Assembly: GCA_033557465.1 (NCBI GenBank) | Contig: CM066043.1 | Span: 108,800,278-108,864,277 of the forward strand | Direction of reading: 5' to 3' | DNA length: 64,000 nucleotides | DNA from: Ichthyophis bannanicus | Taxonomy: Eukaryota; Chordata; Amphibia; Gymnophiona; Ichthyophiidae | Part shown: positions 9,214 to 17,310 of the stretch, one piece after another | Numbering within the stretch: the stretch's first letter is position 1 | Layout of the letters: every line of letters starts with the position of its first letter | Program-made: the position numbers and the translations under genes | The notes under the pieces: generated by a model | The model's input: the letters and a program-made list of their open reading frames with translations, nothing else | Told to the model about the DNA's origin: nothing | Database searches by the model: none

Positions 9214-9444
9214 CTTCCCGCCCGGATATTTTTCTTGGAGGTTCCAGCTTTGGTGGCGAGCAGAAGAGTGTTACAGGTGAGTCTGGAATCCTTCAATTCC
9301 TTCAATTCCTTTGTTGATCCCCTTTTGGAGGGCAGGGCAGGTGGTAAGAAAGCCTTGGCGGCAAGGGGGGAATTACTTGTCGTGAAATGGATGTTATGTT
9401 TAGCTACTTATTTGTTGCTCCTTTGAGTCTGCTTTGTTATAGTT

Positions 9445-9610
9445 CACACTGGGATGCAGTTGAGAGTGCAGCAGGCTATATCCAGTGATGCCATCATTCT
9501 GACATACCAGTCTCCTAGCTGCAGGAGGAGATTGACAACCCAGAGGTAGAGGACTGAACTGTCGTCACTAAAGGAACTACAATTACCAGGTAAGTGTAAT
9601 TATCATTTCC
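9445..9610 (+). repeat. Right terminal repeat of copy A with palindromic box
   Basis: Inverted copy of the left terminal repeat (to about 9560), then a right-specific end. This end holds a box of 6-bp inverted arms, AATTAC (9581-9586) and GTAATT (9596-9601), around CAGGTAAGT (9587-9595). The same arrangement is found in every family here. The element stops at TTCC 9607-9610. Confidence 0.9.
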
Positions 9611-10629
9611 TATAGAAGCGAGTGTATGGTCTGTCACAGGCCAGGGCTTGAAGCCCACTCACACGTCTGGCCGAGGTAAGGGCTACTAGGAAGAGTCTTC
9701 CAAGAAAGGAAGCGGAGAGGACATGTAGCCATTGGCTCAAAAGGTGGGCGAGTCAGTTGTTGCAAGACCATATTCAACTCCCACTCAGGGGCCTGTGGAC
9801 GGAGAGGAGGCTTGAGCAATAGCAAGCCTCTGAGAAATCTGGACACCAAGGGATGAACTGACAAAGAGTGTCCTTCCACCAGAGAGTGGTGAGCTGCCAG
9901 AGCAGAGAGGTGGACCTGAACCGAATTGGACTTAAGGCCCTGAGTGGACAATTGCAGCAGGTATTGAAGCACTACTGGTACAGTGCAGGCGAAAGGATCT
10001 TCCTTGCGCTGCTGACACCACAAGGAGAACCTTCTCCATTTCAGGGCATAAATTTTCCTGGTGGATGGCTTCCTAGAGGCCAAGACCACCTCTTCCACTT
10101 CCTGAGGCAAGCCCCAGGGAGCCAACACTACCCTTGCAGCCTCCAGGCCATCAAATTGAGAGATTTGAGATTGGGGTGCAGAAGGGAACCCTGATCCTGA
10201 GAGAGAAGATCGGGTTGCAACCCCAAGAGACAGAGGTGTGTCCACTGCTAACTGAAGCAGCAGCGGGAACCAGGGCTGCCTCGGCCATCTGGGAGCTACC
10301 AGAAGTACCGAGGCCTTGTCCCTTAGAATCTTGAACAATGTTCGGGCCACCAGAGGCGTGGGAGGAAACGCATATAGGAGGCCCTGGGACCAAGAAATCA
10401 GGAAAGCATCTGCTGCTAACCTCAGGGGGTGCGGTTTCCTGCAACAGAACCTGGGTAGCTGGTGATTCAGGGGACTGGCAAAGAGATCTATGGATGGAAG
10501 TCCCCACTTCAGAAAAATCTTCTGCACCACCAATGGATGCAGTTGCCACTCGTGGGGCTGCAGAATCCTGCTTAACCTGTCTGCCAGGAAGTTCTCCTGG
10601 CCAGGGAGATACACAGCTTTGAGAAACAT
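9611..10629 (-). pseudogene. RNase H end, methyltransferase domain and recombinase N-terminal part (copy Z)
   Basis: A minus-strand frame of about 330 residues. It opens with the RNase H C-terminal signature (FLADRLSR), then the Dam-like methyltransferase region (DLFASPLN near the start, LLYAFPPTPLV in the middle, LLVAPRWPRQPWF). It runs on without a stop into the recombinase core-binding region (YALKWRRFSLWC, then RPPFEPMATCPLRFLSWK). In copies A, B, D and E these two proteins use different frames; here they are fused or have drifted into one. It is cut at 9611 by copy A, just after the conserved SARRVS arginine region, which carries a frameshift. Confidence 0.8.
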
Positions 10630-11406
10630 GTTGTGCCTGAGCGCAAAGGAACACAGGTCTGGAGCCCGTGCCCCCCTGCTTGTTCACATAGAACATGGCC
10701 ACTTGATTGTCTGTCCGTCTGAACCAGAACAGACTGGTGAGCTAAAGTGTGAGAAAAGGCCTTGAGGGCCAAACGGATAGCCCGCAGTTCTAGTAGGTTG
10801 CTCTGTTGCGCGGCCTCCCATGGAGACCACAGGCCCTGAGTGCACCGTCCTAGACAATGTGTACCCCAGCCCTGCAAGGAGGCATCCGTCGTCAACACCA
10901 CTGTGGGGACAGGCACCTGAAAAGGCACCCCCTGAAGTAAGTTGGAGGGGTGTAGCCACCACTGTAGGGAATTCAGGAAGGGTTTGGACACCCTTACTTT
11001 GTCTGCGAGGCTTCCTGTGACTTGCTTCCACTGAGCTCTGAGGCACCACTGTGCAAGCCTCATGTGGAGGCGGGCATTGGGGGTCACATGTACTGTCGAT
11101 GCCATGTGGCCTAGGAGCTGTAGACAGAGTCGGGCAGAAACCCTTGGCATGCTGAGAAACCGGGATGCCAACTCCATGAGCCTTAGAGCCCTGTCTTCTG
11201 GCAAGTAAGCCCTTGCCTGCAGAGTCCAGCCGCGTCCCTATGAACTCTAGGTTCTGGGAGGGGAGCAAAGTGGACTTTGCGAAGTTTATGACAAAGCCTA
11301 GGTGTTGAAGGAGTGTTACAGTTTGAAAGGTGGCCTGCCTGGCCTCCTGGTACGTCTGACCCCTGATGAGCCAGTCGTCCAGATTGGGGAAGACAAAAAC
11401 ACCTTG
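10572..11406 (-). pseudogene. Reverse transcriptase thumb and RNase H (copy Z)
   Basis: A minus-strand frame with the RT C-terminal region (LLGHMASTVHVTPNARLHMR) and the RNase H start (VVLTTDASLQGWGTHC, then LLELRAIRLAL). A frameshift near 10700 moves the AMFYVNKQGGTG segment into another frame. At its upstream end the codons for the YLDD box appear as NLDDWLI at about 11360-11385, so the first residue of the catalytic box is changed. Cut at 11406 by copy B. Confidence 0.75.
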
Positions 11407-11410
11407 TTCC

Positions 11411-11568
11411 TTATCGTCACTCCAGTCCAGTCCCTTACTTCTGGGTTGCGTAACCCTTCCAGCAGCTTGGAGGCTGAGCCCAACCTTTTTGGGGATGGAG
11501 CGGTATAAATACCACTGGGACCACCCCCTAACTCCAGTATTGCTCAGCCTCCAAGCAGCTGGAGGGTT
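11411..11568 (+). repeat. Left terminal repeat and hairpin of copy B
   Basis: Terminal repeat 11424-11541, plus a left-specific stem pairing 11452-11479 (ending GGAGGCTGAGC) with 11542-11568 (starting GCTCAGCCTCC), with two mismatches or so across 27 bp. The stem encloses the TATA box. Confidence 0.8.
11504..11511 (+). promoter_or_regulatory. TATA box in the left terminal repeat of copy B
   Basis: TATAAATA in a GC-rich setting (GGAGCGGTATAAATACC), placed upstream of the leader. Because it lies in the terminal repeat, a second copy faces inwards from the right end (complement near 17333-17340), which could drive antisense transcription. Promoter function is inferred. Confidence 0.5.
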
Positions 11569-12512
11569 CCGTAAGCCTAGGGCTTACTGGAGTCCTGCCT
11601 TCTCTTAATTAATGTTATTTAATTTTATTTAATTGCTGAATTCTTTAATTATTTATTTTCTTTCTTTAGTTAAGGTGCTCGTTTTTTCCTTTAGTGCCTG
11701 TACCTTTAAGTTCTGCAATCCCTCTGCTTCTCCCTCCCCCTCCTCCCTCCCTTTCCGACCGGGCCGGAGACCGGAGGGGACACCGGAGCTGCCTGCTGCA
11801 GGGGGATAAAAGATCTCCCTCTTCCTCGGCTGGGGGGATTTCTTGTTTTTTCAGCACCCTCGAGGAGCAGCCCTGCCTCGCGCCGAAGCCCCAAAGGCGG
11901 CTGAGCGCTAGAGGCAGAGACACGAGCGGGACATTGACGCCCCCCCCCCCCCCCTGGAGCAGCGGGGTGCGGCGGCGATTCACGGGTCCGGCAGCTGAAG
12001 CCTCCCTCCTCCGGAGGAATTTCTAGCGGCGGCAGCCCTTGCAGTCGGCGACGCGGAGAACGCTCCCTCCTAGCAGGCCTGCATAACAGGGCAGCGTGCA
12101 GAAGCGCGATCCTCCGTTTCGGACTCCACGTGGCCGCGGCCTAACACGTGTAGAGCCAACGGAGTGGAATCGCGGCTTTCCCGGTTCAACAAACAGCAAG
12201 TATTATCATTGTCGGTTTTACTTTACCTTTATTTAGTTTAAAGTTATTTTTATGCTATTCTTATGCTATTTTTAGGTTATTTTAAATTAAATAGCTCGCT
12301 GTGGATCACATCTCTTCAACAAAATTGCTGACCTTTCTTAGGACAGAGGAAGGCTCAGGGGTTAACTAGTTTCTTCCCACAGCAATTCCCTGGAGTGGGA
12401 CCCCTGATTTGCCCTCAGTTTTGCTTTGGGTTTTGCTTTTCAGTTTTTTCTCTCATACAGCCAATTGATTAGTCCTGCCACTAAGCACAGCCTTCGGAGC
12501 CGACTGGAAAGC
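11569..12512 (+). other. 5' leader of copy B
   Basis: About 0.9 kb of non-coding leader: an AT-rich part (11605-11680), a GC-rich part with a C tract (11938-11954), and a second AT-rich part. I see no gene. An upstream in-frame ATG at 12426 would add 29 residues to Gag that have no counterpart in copies A, D or E. Confidence 0.5.
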
Positions 12513-14015
12513 ATGGCTACCAAGGCAAAGTGCCCATCCTGTGGCACACGGAGGGGCACCCCCACTGAGACGGGAATCTGCAGGCCATGTGCGGCAGCGT
12601 CTACCTCTGTAGAGCAGGAAATCAGTTTGACCATGTCCCAAACACCTCAGGTGCCTGGGGAATCCCTGGTAGCGGAAGGGGGGGGTCAGTTACCTCCGGC
12701 TACTAGCACAGAGGTTCCCTCACCCCCTCTATCCCGTGCCACGCTGGAGGAAGGGGTCGGAGAGCTCTTCTCCCCAGACTTCATCCTTTTGCTTCACCAA
12801 GCTTACTGCAGGCGCAGGCAGGGGCTTGGCCCAGGCGATACAGGTCCGCCAGCAGAAGCCAGATTAGACAAACCTAGGAGAGCGAGCGGTCAGGACTCAG
12901 GGATACCCCACAAGCGCACCAGGCTAATAAGTGAAGAGATCCTCCCTCCCCTGTCCCAGGGCACTCCAGAGGAGGAGGGTTCCGAAAGGGACTTAGAGGA
13001 GGAAGACGAGGAGCTGGAAGAAGGGGAGATCCCGGAAGAGGACCATGCTCGCATTGTCAGGGTGTTCCGCCGTGAAGAGCTCTCTTCTCTAATCAATGAG
13101 TCCCTAAAGGCCCTCAATGTTACCTCTGATTCCCCAACAGAGGAGGAGGCTCTAGAGGATCCCCTGATTCAGGCCGTCAGAAGGTCCCAGAAAGTCTTCC
13201 CTGTCCACAGAGTGGTACGTCAGATGATACAAGAGGAATGGGATCAACCAGAATCAGGCTTGCGAGGGGTACGAACCATGTCTCGCCTCTACCCTCTCCC
13301 TGAGTCAGATAAAGAACTGCTGAAGTCCCCCAGAGTAGATGCGGCGGTATCAGCAGTCACCAAGAAGACCACTATCCCAGTGGAGGGAGCCACGGCTCTA
13401 AGGGATGCTCAAGACAGGAAACTGGATACGCTCCTGAAACAAGCTTTTGACATCAGCGCCCTTGCCTTGCAGGCCTCAGTATCAGGAGCCTGGGTGGCTC
13501 GGGCCTGCTTAAGGTGGGCACAACAGATCCAGTCAACAGAGGGATCAACGGCCGAAGCGCAAGCCAACTCGGCTAAGGTGGAATCTGGAGCAGCCTATTT
13601 GGCGGATAGCCAGTATGATCTCATCAGAAGCCTAGCCAAGAACATGGCCTCGGTGGTGGCGGCTAGACGCTATCTTTGGCTACGGAATTGGGCAGCAGAT
13701 GCTTCCTCTAAGGCGCGCCTGAGCCGTCTTCCTTTTAAGGGCAAACTGTTGTTTGGCGAAGATTTGGAAAAGCTAGTTAAGGACCTGGGGGAGTCAAAGG
13801 GAGGCAGGCTCCCAGAAGACAGGCAAAAACAGGGGCGCTCCCTACCCCCCTTACGTACCCAGCCTAGGGAACCACGGAGGTTTCGTCCAGCCAGGTCAGC
13901 TCCCTTTTCCAAGACCCGTTTTCCCCCAAGGGGACAAGGTTTCCGAGGGTTCCGGGGAGCTGGCCGAGGTTTCGGAACAGCCTCTTCCTCCTTCTCGGGT
14001 TCCAGAAAACAATGA
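12513..14015 (+). CDS. Gag-like protein (copy B)
   Basis: 500 residues, intact. The start is placed at MATKAKCPSCG because the N-terminal CxxC-x12-CxxC motif aligns with the starts in A, D and E. An acidic segment (EEEDEELEEGEIPEED), the conserved block IVRVFRREELSSLI, KKTTIPVEG and WVARACLRWAQQ, and an RG-rich tail (RGQGFRGFRGAGRGF) follow in the same order as copy A. It ends in CAA-TGA. Immediately after this stop the same frame is open for a further 2.9 kb and contains the recombinase. Expected role: RNA-binding structural protein of the retrotransposition particle (inferred). Confidence 0.88.
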   Translation: MATKAKCPSCGTRRGTPTETGICRPCAAASTSVEQEISLTMSQTPQVPGESLVAEGGGQLPPATSTEVPSPPLSRATLEEGVGELFSPDFILLLHQAYCRRRQGLGPGDTGPPAEARLDKPRRASGQDSGIPHKRTRLISEEILPPLSQGTPEEEGSERDLEEEDEELEEGEIPEEDHARIVRVFRREELSSLINESLKALNVTSDSPTEEEALEDPLIQAVRRSQKVFPVHRVVRQMIQEEWDQPESGLRGVRTMSRLYPLPESDKELLKSPRVDAAVSAVTKKTTIPVEGATALRDAQDRKLDTLLKQAFDISALALQASVSGAWVARACLRWAQQIQSTEGSTAEAQANSAKVESGAAYLADSQYDLIRSLAKNMASVVAARRYLWLRNWAADASSKARLSRLPFKGKLLFGEDLEKLVKDLGESKGGRLPEDRQKQGRSLPPLRTQPREPRRFRPARSAPFSKTRFPPRGQGFRGFRGAGRGFGTASSSFSGSRKQ

Positions 14016-15921
14016 GAGGCCGGGGGCCCAGGAGGGAAGGCACCCGATTGGAGGCCGCCTGAGGCTCTTCCTTCCCGCCTGGTCCCGAGTCACGTCCGAT
14101 CAATGGGTCCTAGAAGTGATCAGAGAGGGCTATGCTCTCGAATTCGCAGAACAAATCCCCTCGGCCTTTGTCCGCTCTCCCTGCGGCTCCGCTACAAAGA
14201 GGGCGGCGGTGGAGGCGACTCTCGCCCGCCTATTAGCTCTCGGGGCAGTAATCCCCGTTCCACCAAACCAGCGAGGATCGGGTCGGTACTCAATTTATTT
14301 TGTGGTACCAAAGAAGGAAGACTCCCTTCGACCGATCCTGGATCTAAAACAGGTAAATCGCTGCCTCAGGGTACCCCACTTCCGGATGGAGACTCTACGT
14401 TCTGTCATAGCAGCCGTAAGGGAAGGGGAGTTCCTAACATCCCTCGACTTGACAGAAGCCTACCTGCACATCCCAATCAGGAAGTCCCATCAGCAGTTCC
14501 TGAGATTCGCGGTACCAGGAGGCCACTTTCAATTTCAGGCCCTTCCATTCGGCCTAGCTACGGCTCCCAGAACATTCACCAAGGTAATGGTAGTGGTAGC
14601 GGCCTTCCTTCGGAAGGAGGGCATATTAGTTCATCCTTACTTGGACGATTGGCTAATCCGGGCAAAATCCGAAGAAGAAAGTCTCTCGACAACGGCCAGA
14701 GTAATCCAGGTTTTAGAGGACTTGGGTTGGGTCATCAATCGTACAAAGAGCAGACTGACTCCCTCCCAGGAACTCGAGTACCTCGGGGCAAGATTCGACA
14801 CCAACAGCGGAAGAGTTTTCTTGTCACGAACGAGATCAAGGGATTTAAGGCTCCTAGTCTCGCAGTTTCTAGCCAGAAGAAGCCCCTCGGCGTGGCATTA
14901 TCTTCAGCTTCTGGGAACAATGGCGGCGGCAATAGAAGTAGTACCATGGGCCAGGGCCCACATGCGCCCATTGCAGCGTTCTCTGTTGCGTCGGTGGTCC
15001 CCCCAGCATCATCCTCTCTCTCGACAGTTACCGTGCGCTCCGCGGACCAAACAGGCACTATACTGGTGGAAAAACCCAAGGAACCTGGACCGCGGGATGC
15101 CTCTCGAACCCCCTCGGTGGTTACTGTTGACGACGGATGCCAGCCTATCGGGCTGGGGGGCACACTGCCAAGATCAGTTCACACAGGGTCGCTGGACACC
15201 GTTGGAATCGCAGTGGCCCATCAACAGACTGGAGTTGCGGGCCGTCACCCTGGCGCTCAAAGCTCTCGAGACATTAGTTCAAGGAAGAGCAATTCGCGTC
15301 CTCTCCGACAATGTCACCGTGGTGGCCTACATCAATCACCAGGGAGGCACCAGCAGCCCCGCTCTCGAAAAGGAGGCGGACACCCTCTTACAGTGGGCGG
15401 AGATCCATCTGCAGGCGCTATCAGCACAGCACGTGGCCGGAACGGACAACGTCACGGCCGATTTCCTCAGCAGATGCAAGATAGACCACGGGGAGTGGGA
15501 ACTGGAACAGGAGACCTTCAACCAAATAGAAGCTCGGTGGGGAGTGCCAGTCATGGACCTCATGGCACGGTTCTCGTCAGCCAAGGTGGACAGATTCTTC
15601 AGTCGGCGGAGGGAAAGAATGTCCGAGGGCTTGGATGCCCTGTCCCAGAAGTGGCCTTCGGAGGGTCTTCTCTATGTATTCCCGCCGTGGGCTCTGATCG
15701 GAAAAGTGCTCCAGCGGATAGAGTCTCACCAGGGATTGGTAATCCTCATAGCCCCAGATTGGCCTCGCCGACCCTGGTATGCGGATCTGGTGAGGATGAT
15801 CGCCGACCAGCCGTGGCGCCTCCCTTGCAAAAGGGATCTACTAAGGCAAGGCCCGGTACTGATGCCACACGTGGAGCGGTTCTCGCTTACGGCCTGGCTA
15901 TTGAAAGGGCACGGCTCCTGA
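14014..15921 (+). CDS. Reverse transcriptase-RNase H-methyltransferase polyprotein (copy B)
   Basis: Open in the +1 frame relative to Gag, overlapping its stop by two bases and extending up into it. The first ATG is at 14116, but conserved residues (LFLPAWSRVTSDQWVLEVI) lie upstream of it, so frameshifting or reinitiation near the Gag stop is likely. RT: SLDLTEAYLHIPI, LPFGLATAPRTF, YLDDWLI. RNase H: TDASLSGWGAHC, RLELRAVTLAL, LSDNVTVVAYI, ADFLSR. Methyltransferase: DLMARFSSAK, LLYVFPPWALIG, IAPDWPRRPWYADL. All hallmark residues are present. Ends at TGA 15919 inside the recombinase gene. Confidence 0.92.
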   Translation, partial: ERPGAQEGRHPIGGRLRLFLPAWSRVTSDQWVLEVIREGYALEFAEQIPSAFVRSPCGSATKRAAVEATLARLLALGAVIPVPPNQRGSGRYSIYFVVPKKEDSLRPILDLKQVNRCLRVPHFRMETLRSVIAAVREGEFLTSLDLTEAYLHIPIRKSHQQFLRFAVPGGHFQFQALPFGLATAPRTFTKVMVVVAAFLRKEGILVHPYLDDWLIRAKSEEESLSTTARVIQVLEDLGWVINRTKSRLTPSQELEYLGARFDTNSGRVFLSRTRSRDLRLLVSQFLARRSPSAWHYLQLLGTMAAAIEVVPWARAHMRPLQRSLLRRWSPQHHPLSRQLPCAPRTKQALYWWKNPRNLDRGMPLEPPRWLLLTTDASLSGWGAHCQDQFTQGRWTPLESQWPINRLELRAVTLALKALETLVQGRAIRVLSDNVTVVAYINHQGGTSSPALEKEADTLLQWAEIHLQALSAQHVAGTDNVTADFLSRCKIDHGEWELEQETFNQIEARWGVPVMDLMARFSSAKVDRFFSRRRERMSEGLDALSQKWPSEGLLYVFPPWALIGKVLQRIESHQGLVILIAPDWPRRPWYADLVRMIADQPWRLPCKRDLLRQGPVLMPHVERFSLTAWLLKGHGS

Positions 15922-16958
15922 AAAGAGGTTACTCAGGGGCAGTAGTCTCAACTCTGCGGCAGGCCAAGAAGCGTTCGACCTGTCTTTCCTACGTGAGAGT
16001 CTGGCGCATCTTCGAATCCTGGTGTGCGGAGCGCCGAAAGAAACCACTCTCGGCCTCTGTTCCGGAGGTCCTGGAATTCCTGCAGGCAGGGTTTGACAAG
16101 GGTCTGGCCCACAGTTCCTTAAGGGTCCAGCTTGCGGCCATCGCTTGCTACAGGGGCAAGGTCCGAGGCAAACCCCTAGGGGCCCACGCGGACGTCGCAA
16201 GGTTCTTAAGGGCAGTTAGTCGGCTACGACCACAACGAATGTCAGTCATCCCCCCCTGGGACCTTAACCTTGTGCTAAATGCGTTGATAGGGAATCCCTT
16301 TGAGCCATTAAAGAATGCCTCCCTAAAGGATTTAACCCTGAAGACAGTTTTCCTTATAGCCATCTGCTCGGCCAGAAGAATCTCGGAACTACAAGCACTG
16401 TCCTCGCAGCCCCGCTTTCTGTCCTTCCTCAGGGATAAAGTGGTGCTGCGCACGGTTCCATCCTTCTTGCCCAAAGTCTCCTCCCCTTTCCATGTGAACC
16501 AGACAATTACCCTCCCGGCCTTCGCAACGGAAGGGCAGGAAAGTGGGGCTGACAAGCTTCACCTACTAGACATTCGCAGGACCCTGAAGCGATACCTCTC
16601 CCGCACAGCGCCCTTCAGAAAATCCGAGCGACTATTCATTCAGTTCGGGGGTCCGCACAAAGGGGAGGCGGCGGCCAAGGCCTCCATCTCTAGGTGGATC
16701 AGGGAGGCAATCGCCTCCGCCTATATCCTGAAGGGGAAGCAAGTTCCCATGGGCCTGCGGGCACATTCCACGAGGGCTCAGGCTACCTCTTGGGCGGAGT
16801 TCAGCCTAGTTCCTCCACTGGATATCTGTAGGGCGGCGACTTGGTCCTCCCTCCACACCTTCACCAAGCACTACAGGTTGGACGTCCAGAGTGCAGCGGA
16901 CGCTCGGTTTGGCCTGGCGGTTCTTCGTTCCGGTATGCCGGATCCCACCCAGCTTTGA
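14103..16958 (+). CDS. Tyrosine recombinase with long alternative-frame N-terminal extension (copy B)
   Basis: The recombinase proper starts near 15873 (GAVLAYGLAIERARL) and is intact: core-binding region (YVRVWRIFESWC, SLRVQLAAIACYRG), box I ICSARRISELQAL, box II HSTRAQATSW, ICRAATWSS and nucleophile TKHYRLDV. It would join the circular DNA to the target. The frame is open upstream through the whole polymerase gene to the Gag stop at 14013, in the Gag frame. That extension (about 590 residues from the ATG at 14103, rich in G, S, P and R) resembles no domain known to me. Whether it is translated or is a by-product of codon constraint is open. Confidence 0.8.
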   Translation: MGPRSDQRGLCSRIRRTNPLGLCPLSLRLRYKEGGGGGDSRPPISSRGSNPRSTKPARIGSVLNLFCGTKEGRLPSTDPGSKTGKSLPQGTPLPDGDSTFCHSSRKGRGVPNIPRLDRSLPAHPNQEVPSAVPEIRGTRRPLSISGPSIRPSYGSQNIHQGNGSGSGLPSEGGHISSSLLGRLANPGKIRRRKSLDNGQSNPGFRGLGLGHQSYKEQTDSLPGTRVPRGKIRHQQRKSFLVTNEIKGFKAPSLAVSSQKKPLGVALSSASGNNGGGNRSSTMGQGPHAPIAAFSVASVVPPASSSLSTVTVRSADQTGTILVEKPKEPGPRDASRTPSVVTVDDGCQPIGLGGTLPRSVHTGSLDTVGIAVAHQQTGVAGRHPGAQSSRDISSRKSNSRPLRQCHRGGLHQSPGRHQQPRSRKGGGHPLTVGGDPSAGAISTARGRNGQRHGRFPQQMQDRPRGVGTGTGDLQPNRSSVGSASHGPHGTVLVSQGGQILQSAEGKNVRGLGCPVPEVAFGGSSLCIPAVGSDRKSAPADRVSPGIGNPHSPRLASPTLVCGSGEDDRRPAVAPPLQKGSTKARPGTDATRGAVLAYGLAIERARLLKRGYSGAVVSTLRQAKKRSTCLSYVRVWRIFESWCAERRKKPLSASVPEVLEFLQAGFDKGLAHSSLRVQLAAIACYRGKVRGKPLGAHADVARFLRAVSRLRPQRMSVIPPWDLNLVLNALIGNPFEPLKNASLKDLTLKTVFLIAICSARRISELQALSSQPRFLSFLRDKVVLRTVPSFLPKVSSPFHVNQTITLPAFATEGQESGADKLHLLDIRRTLKRYLSRTAPFRKSERLFIQFGGPHKGEAAAKASISRWIREAIASAYILKGKQVPMGLRAHSTRAQATSWAEFSLVPPLDICRAATWSSLHTFTKHYRLDVQSAADARFGLAVLRSGMPDPTQL

Positions 16959-16973
16959 ACTGCTCTGGTACAT

Positions 16974-17071
16974 CCCAGAAGTAAGGGACTGGACTGGAGT
17001 GACGATAAGGAAATGGTAATTAGGCCTTACCTGCTAATTGCTGTTCCTGAAGGAACGACAGTCCAGTCCCT
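16974..17071 (+). repeat. ICR of copy B
   Basis: 16974-17010 is the reverse complement of the left end and 17011-17071 that of the right end, joined at GATAAGG/AAATGG. The right end itself reads ACCATATTCC where the ICR predicts ACCATTTCC, a two-base difference at the very tip. Confidence 0.88.
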
Positions 17072-17310
17072 GATCCCTCCCGTTTCCGGCTGAAGTTAAG
17101 AGTATTGTTTAGTCTGAAGCATCGGAACGAACCCAGGCCAGGGGCGACTAGCCCCGGCAAACCCCCTCCGTCCGGGGCCATCCCTCCCATCCTCCCTATG
17201 CTATTCCAAAAAAAAAAAAAAAAAAAGGTTTTAGTTATGGTCAATTTTTCTTTAGATCTTTTAACTATATAGTGTGTTACGAAAGTTTGTTAGGTCTGCT
17301 TTTTCATTCG

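Larger units (their letters stand above)
3315..9610 (+). mobile_element. DIRS retrotransposon copy A
   Basis: A near-complete element (6.3 kb, of which 356 bp is a hAT MITE with its duplication). Order: left end (TTAGCGTTCCTCCAG at 3315), leader, Gag, RT-RNase H-methyltransferase, tyrosine recombinase, ICR (9117-9213), right terminal repeat ending at TTCC 9607-9610. The flanks TTCC at 3311-3314 and 9607-9610 are the only repeated bases, and joining 3310 to 9607 recreates copy Z coding sequence. Outer repeats 3329-3442 and 9447-9560 match with one difference, so insertion is fairly recent. The recombinase carries a frameshift. Confidence 0.93.

Noticed and set aside
14638..14660. YLDD box as evidence for a retrovirus or hepadnavirus-like element
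   Set aside because: Downstream tyrosine recombinase, ICR, and absence of protease and integrase show DIRS-type elements.
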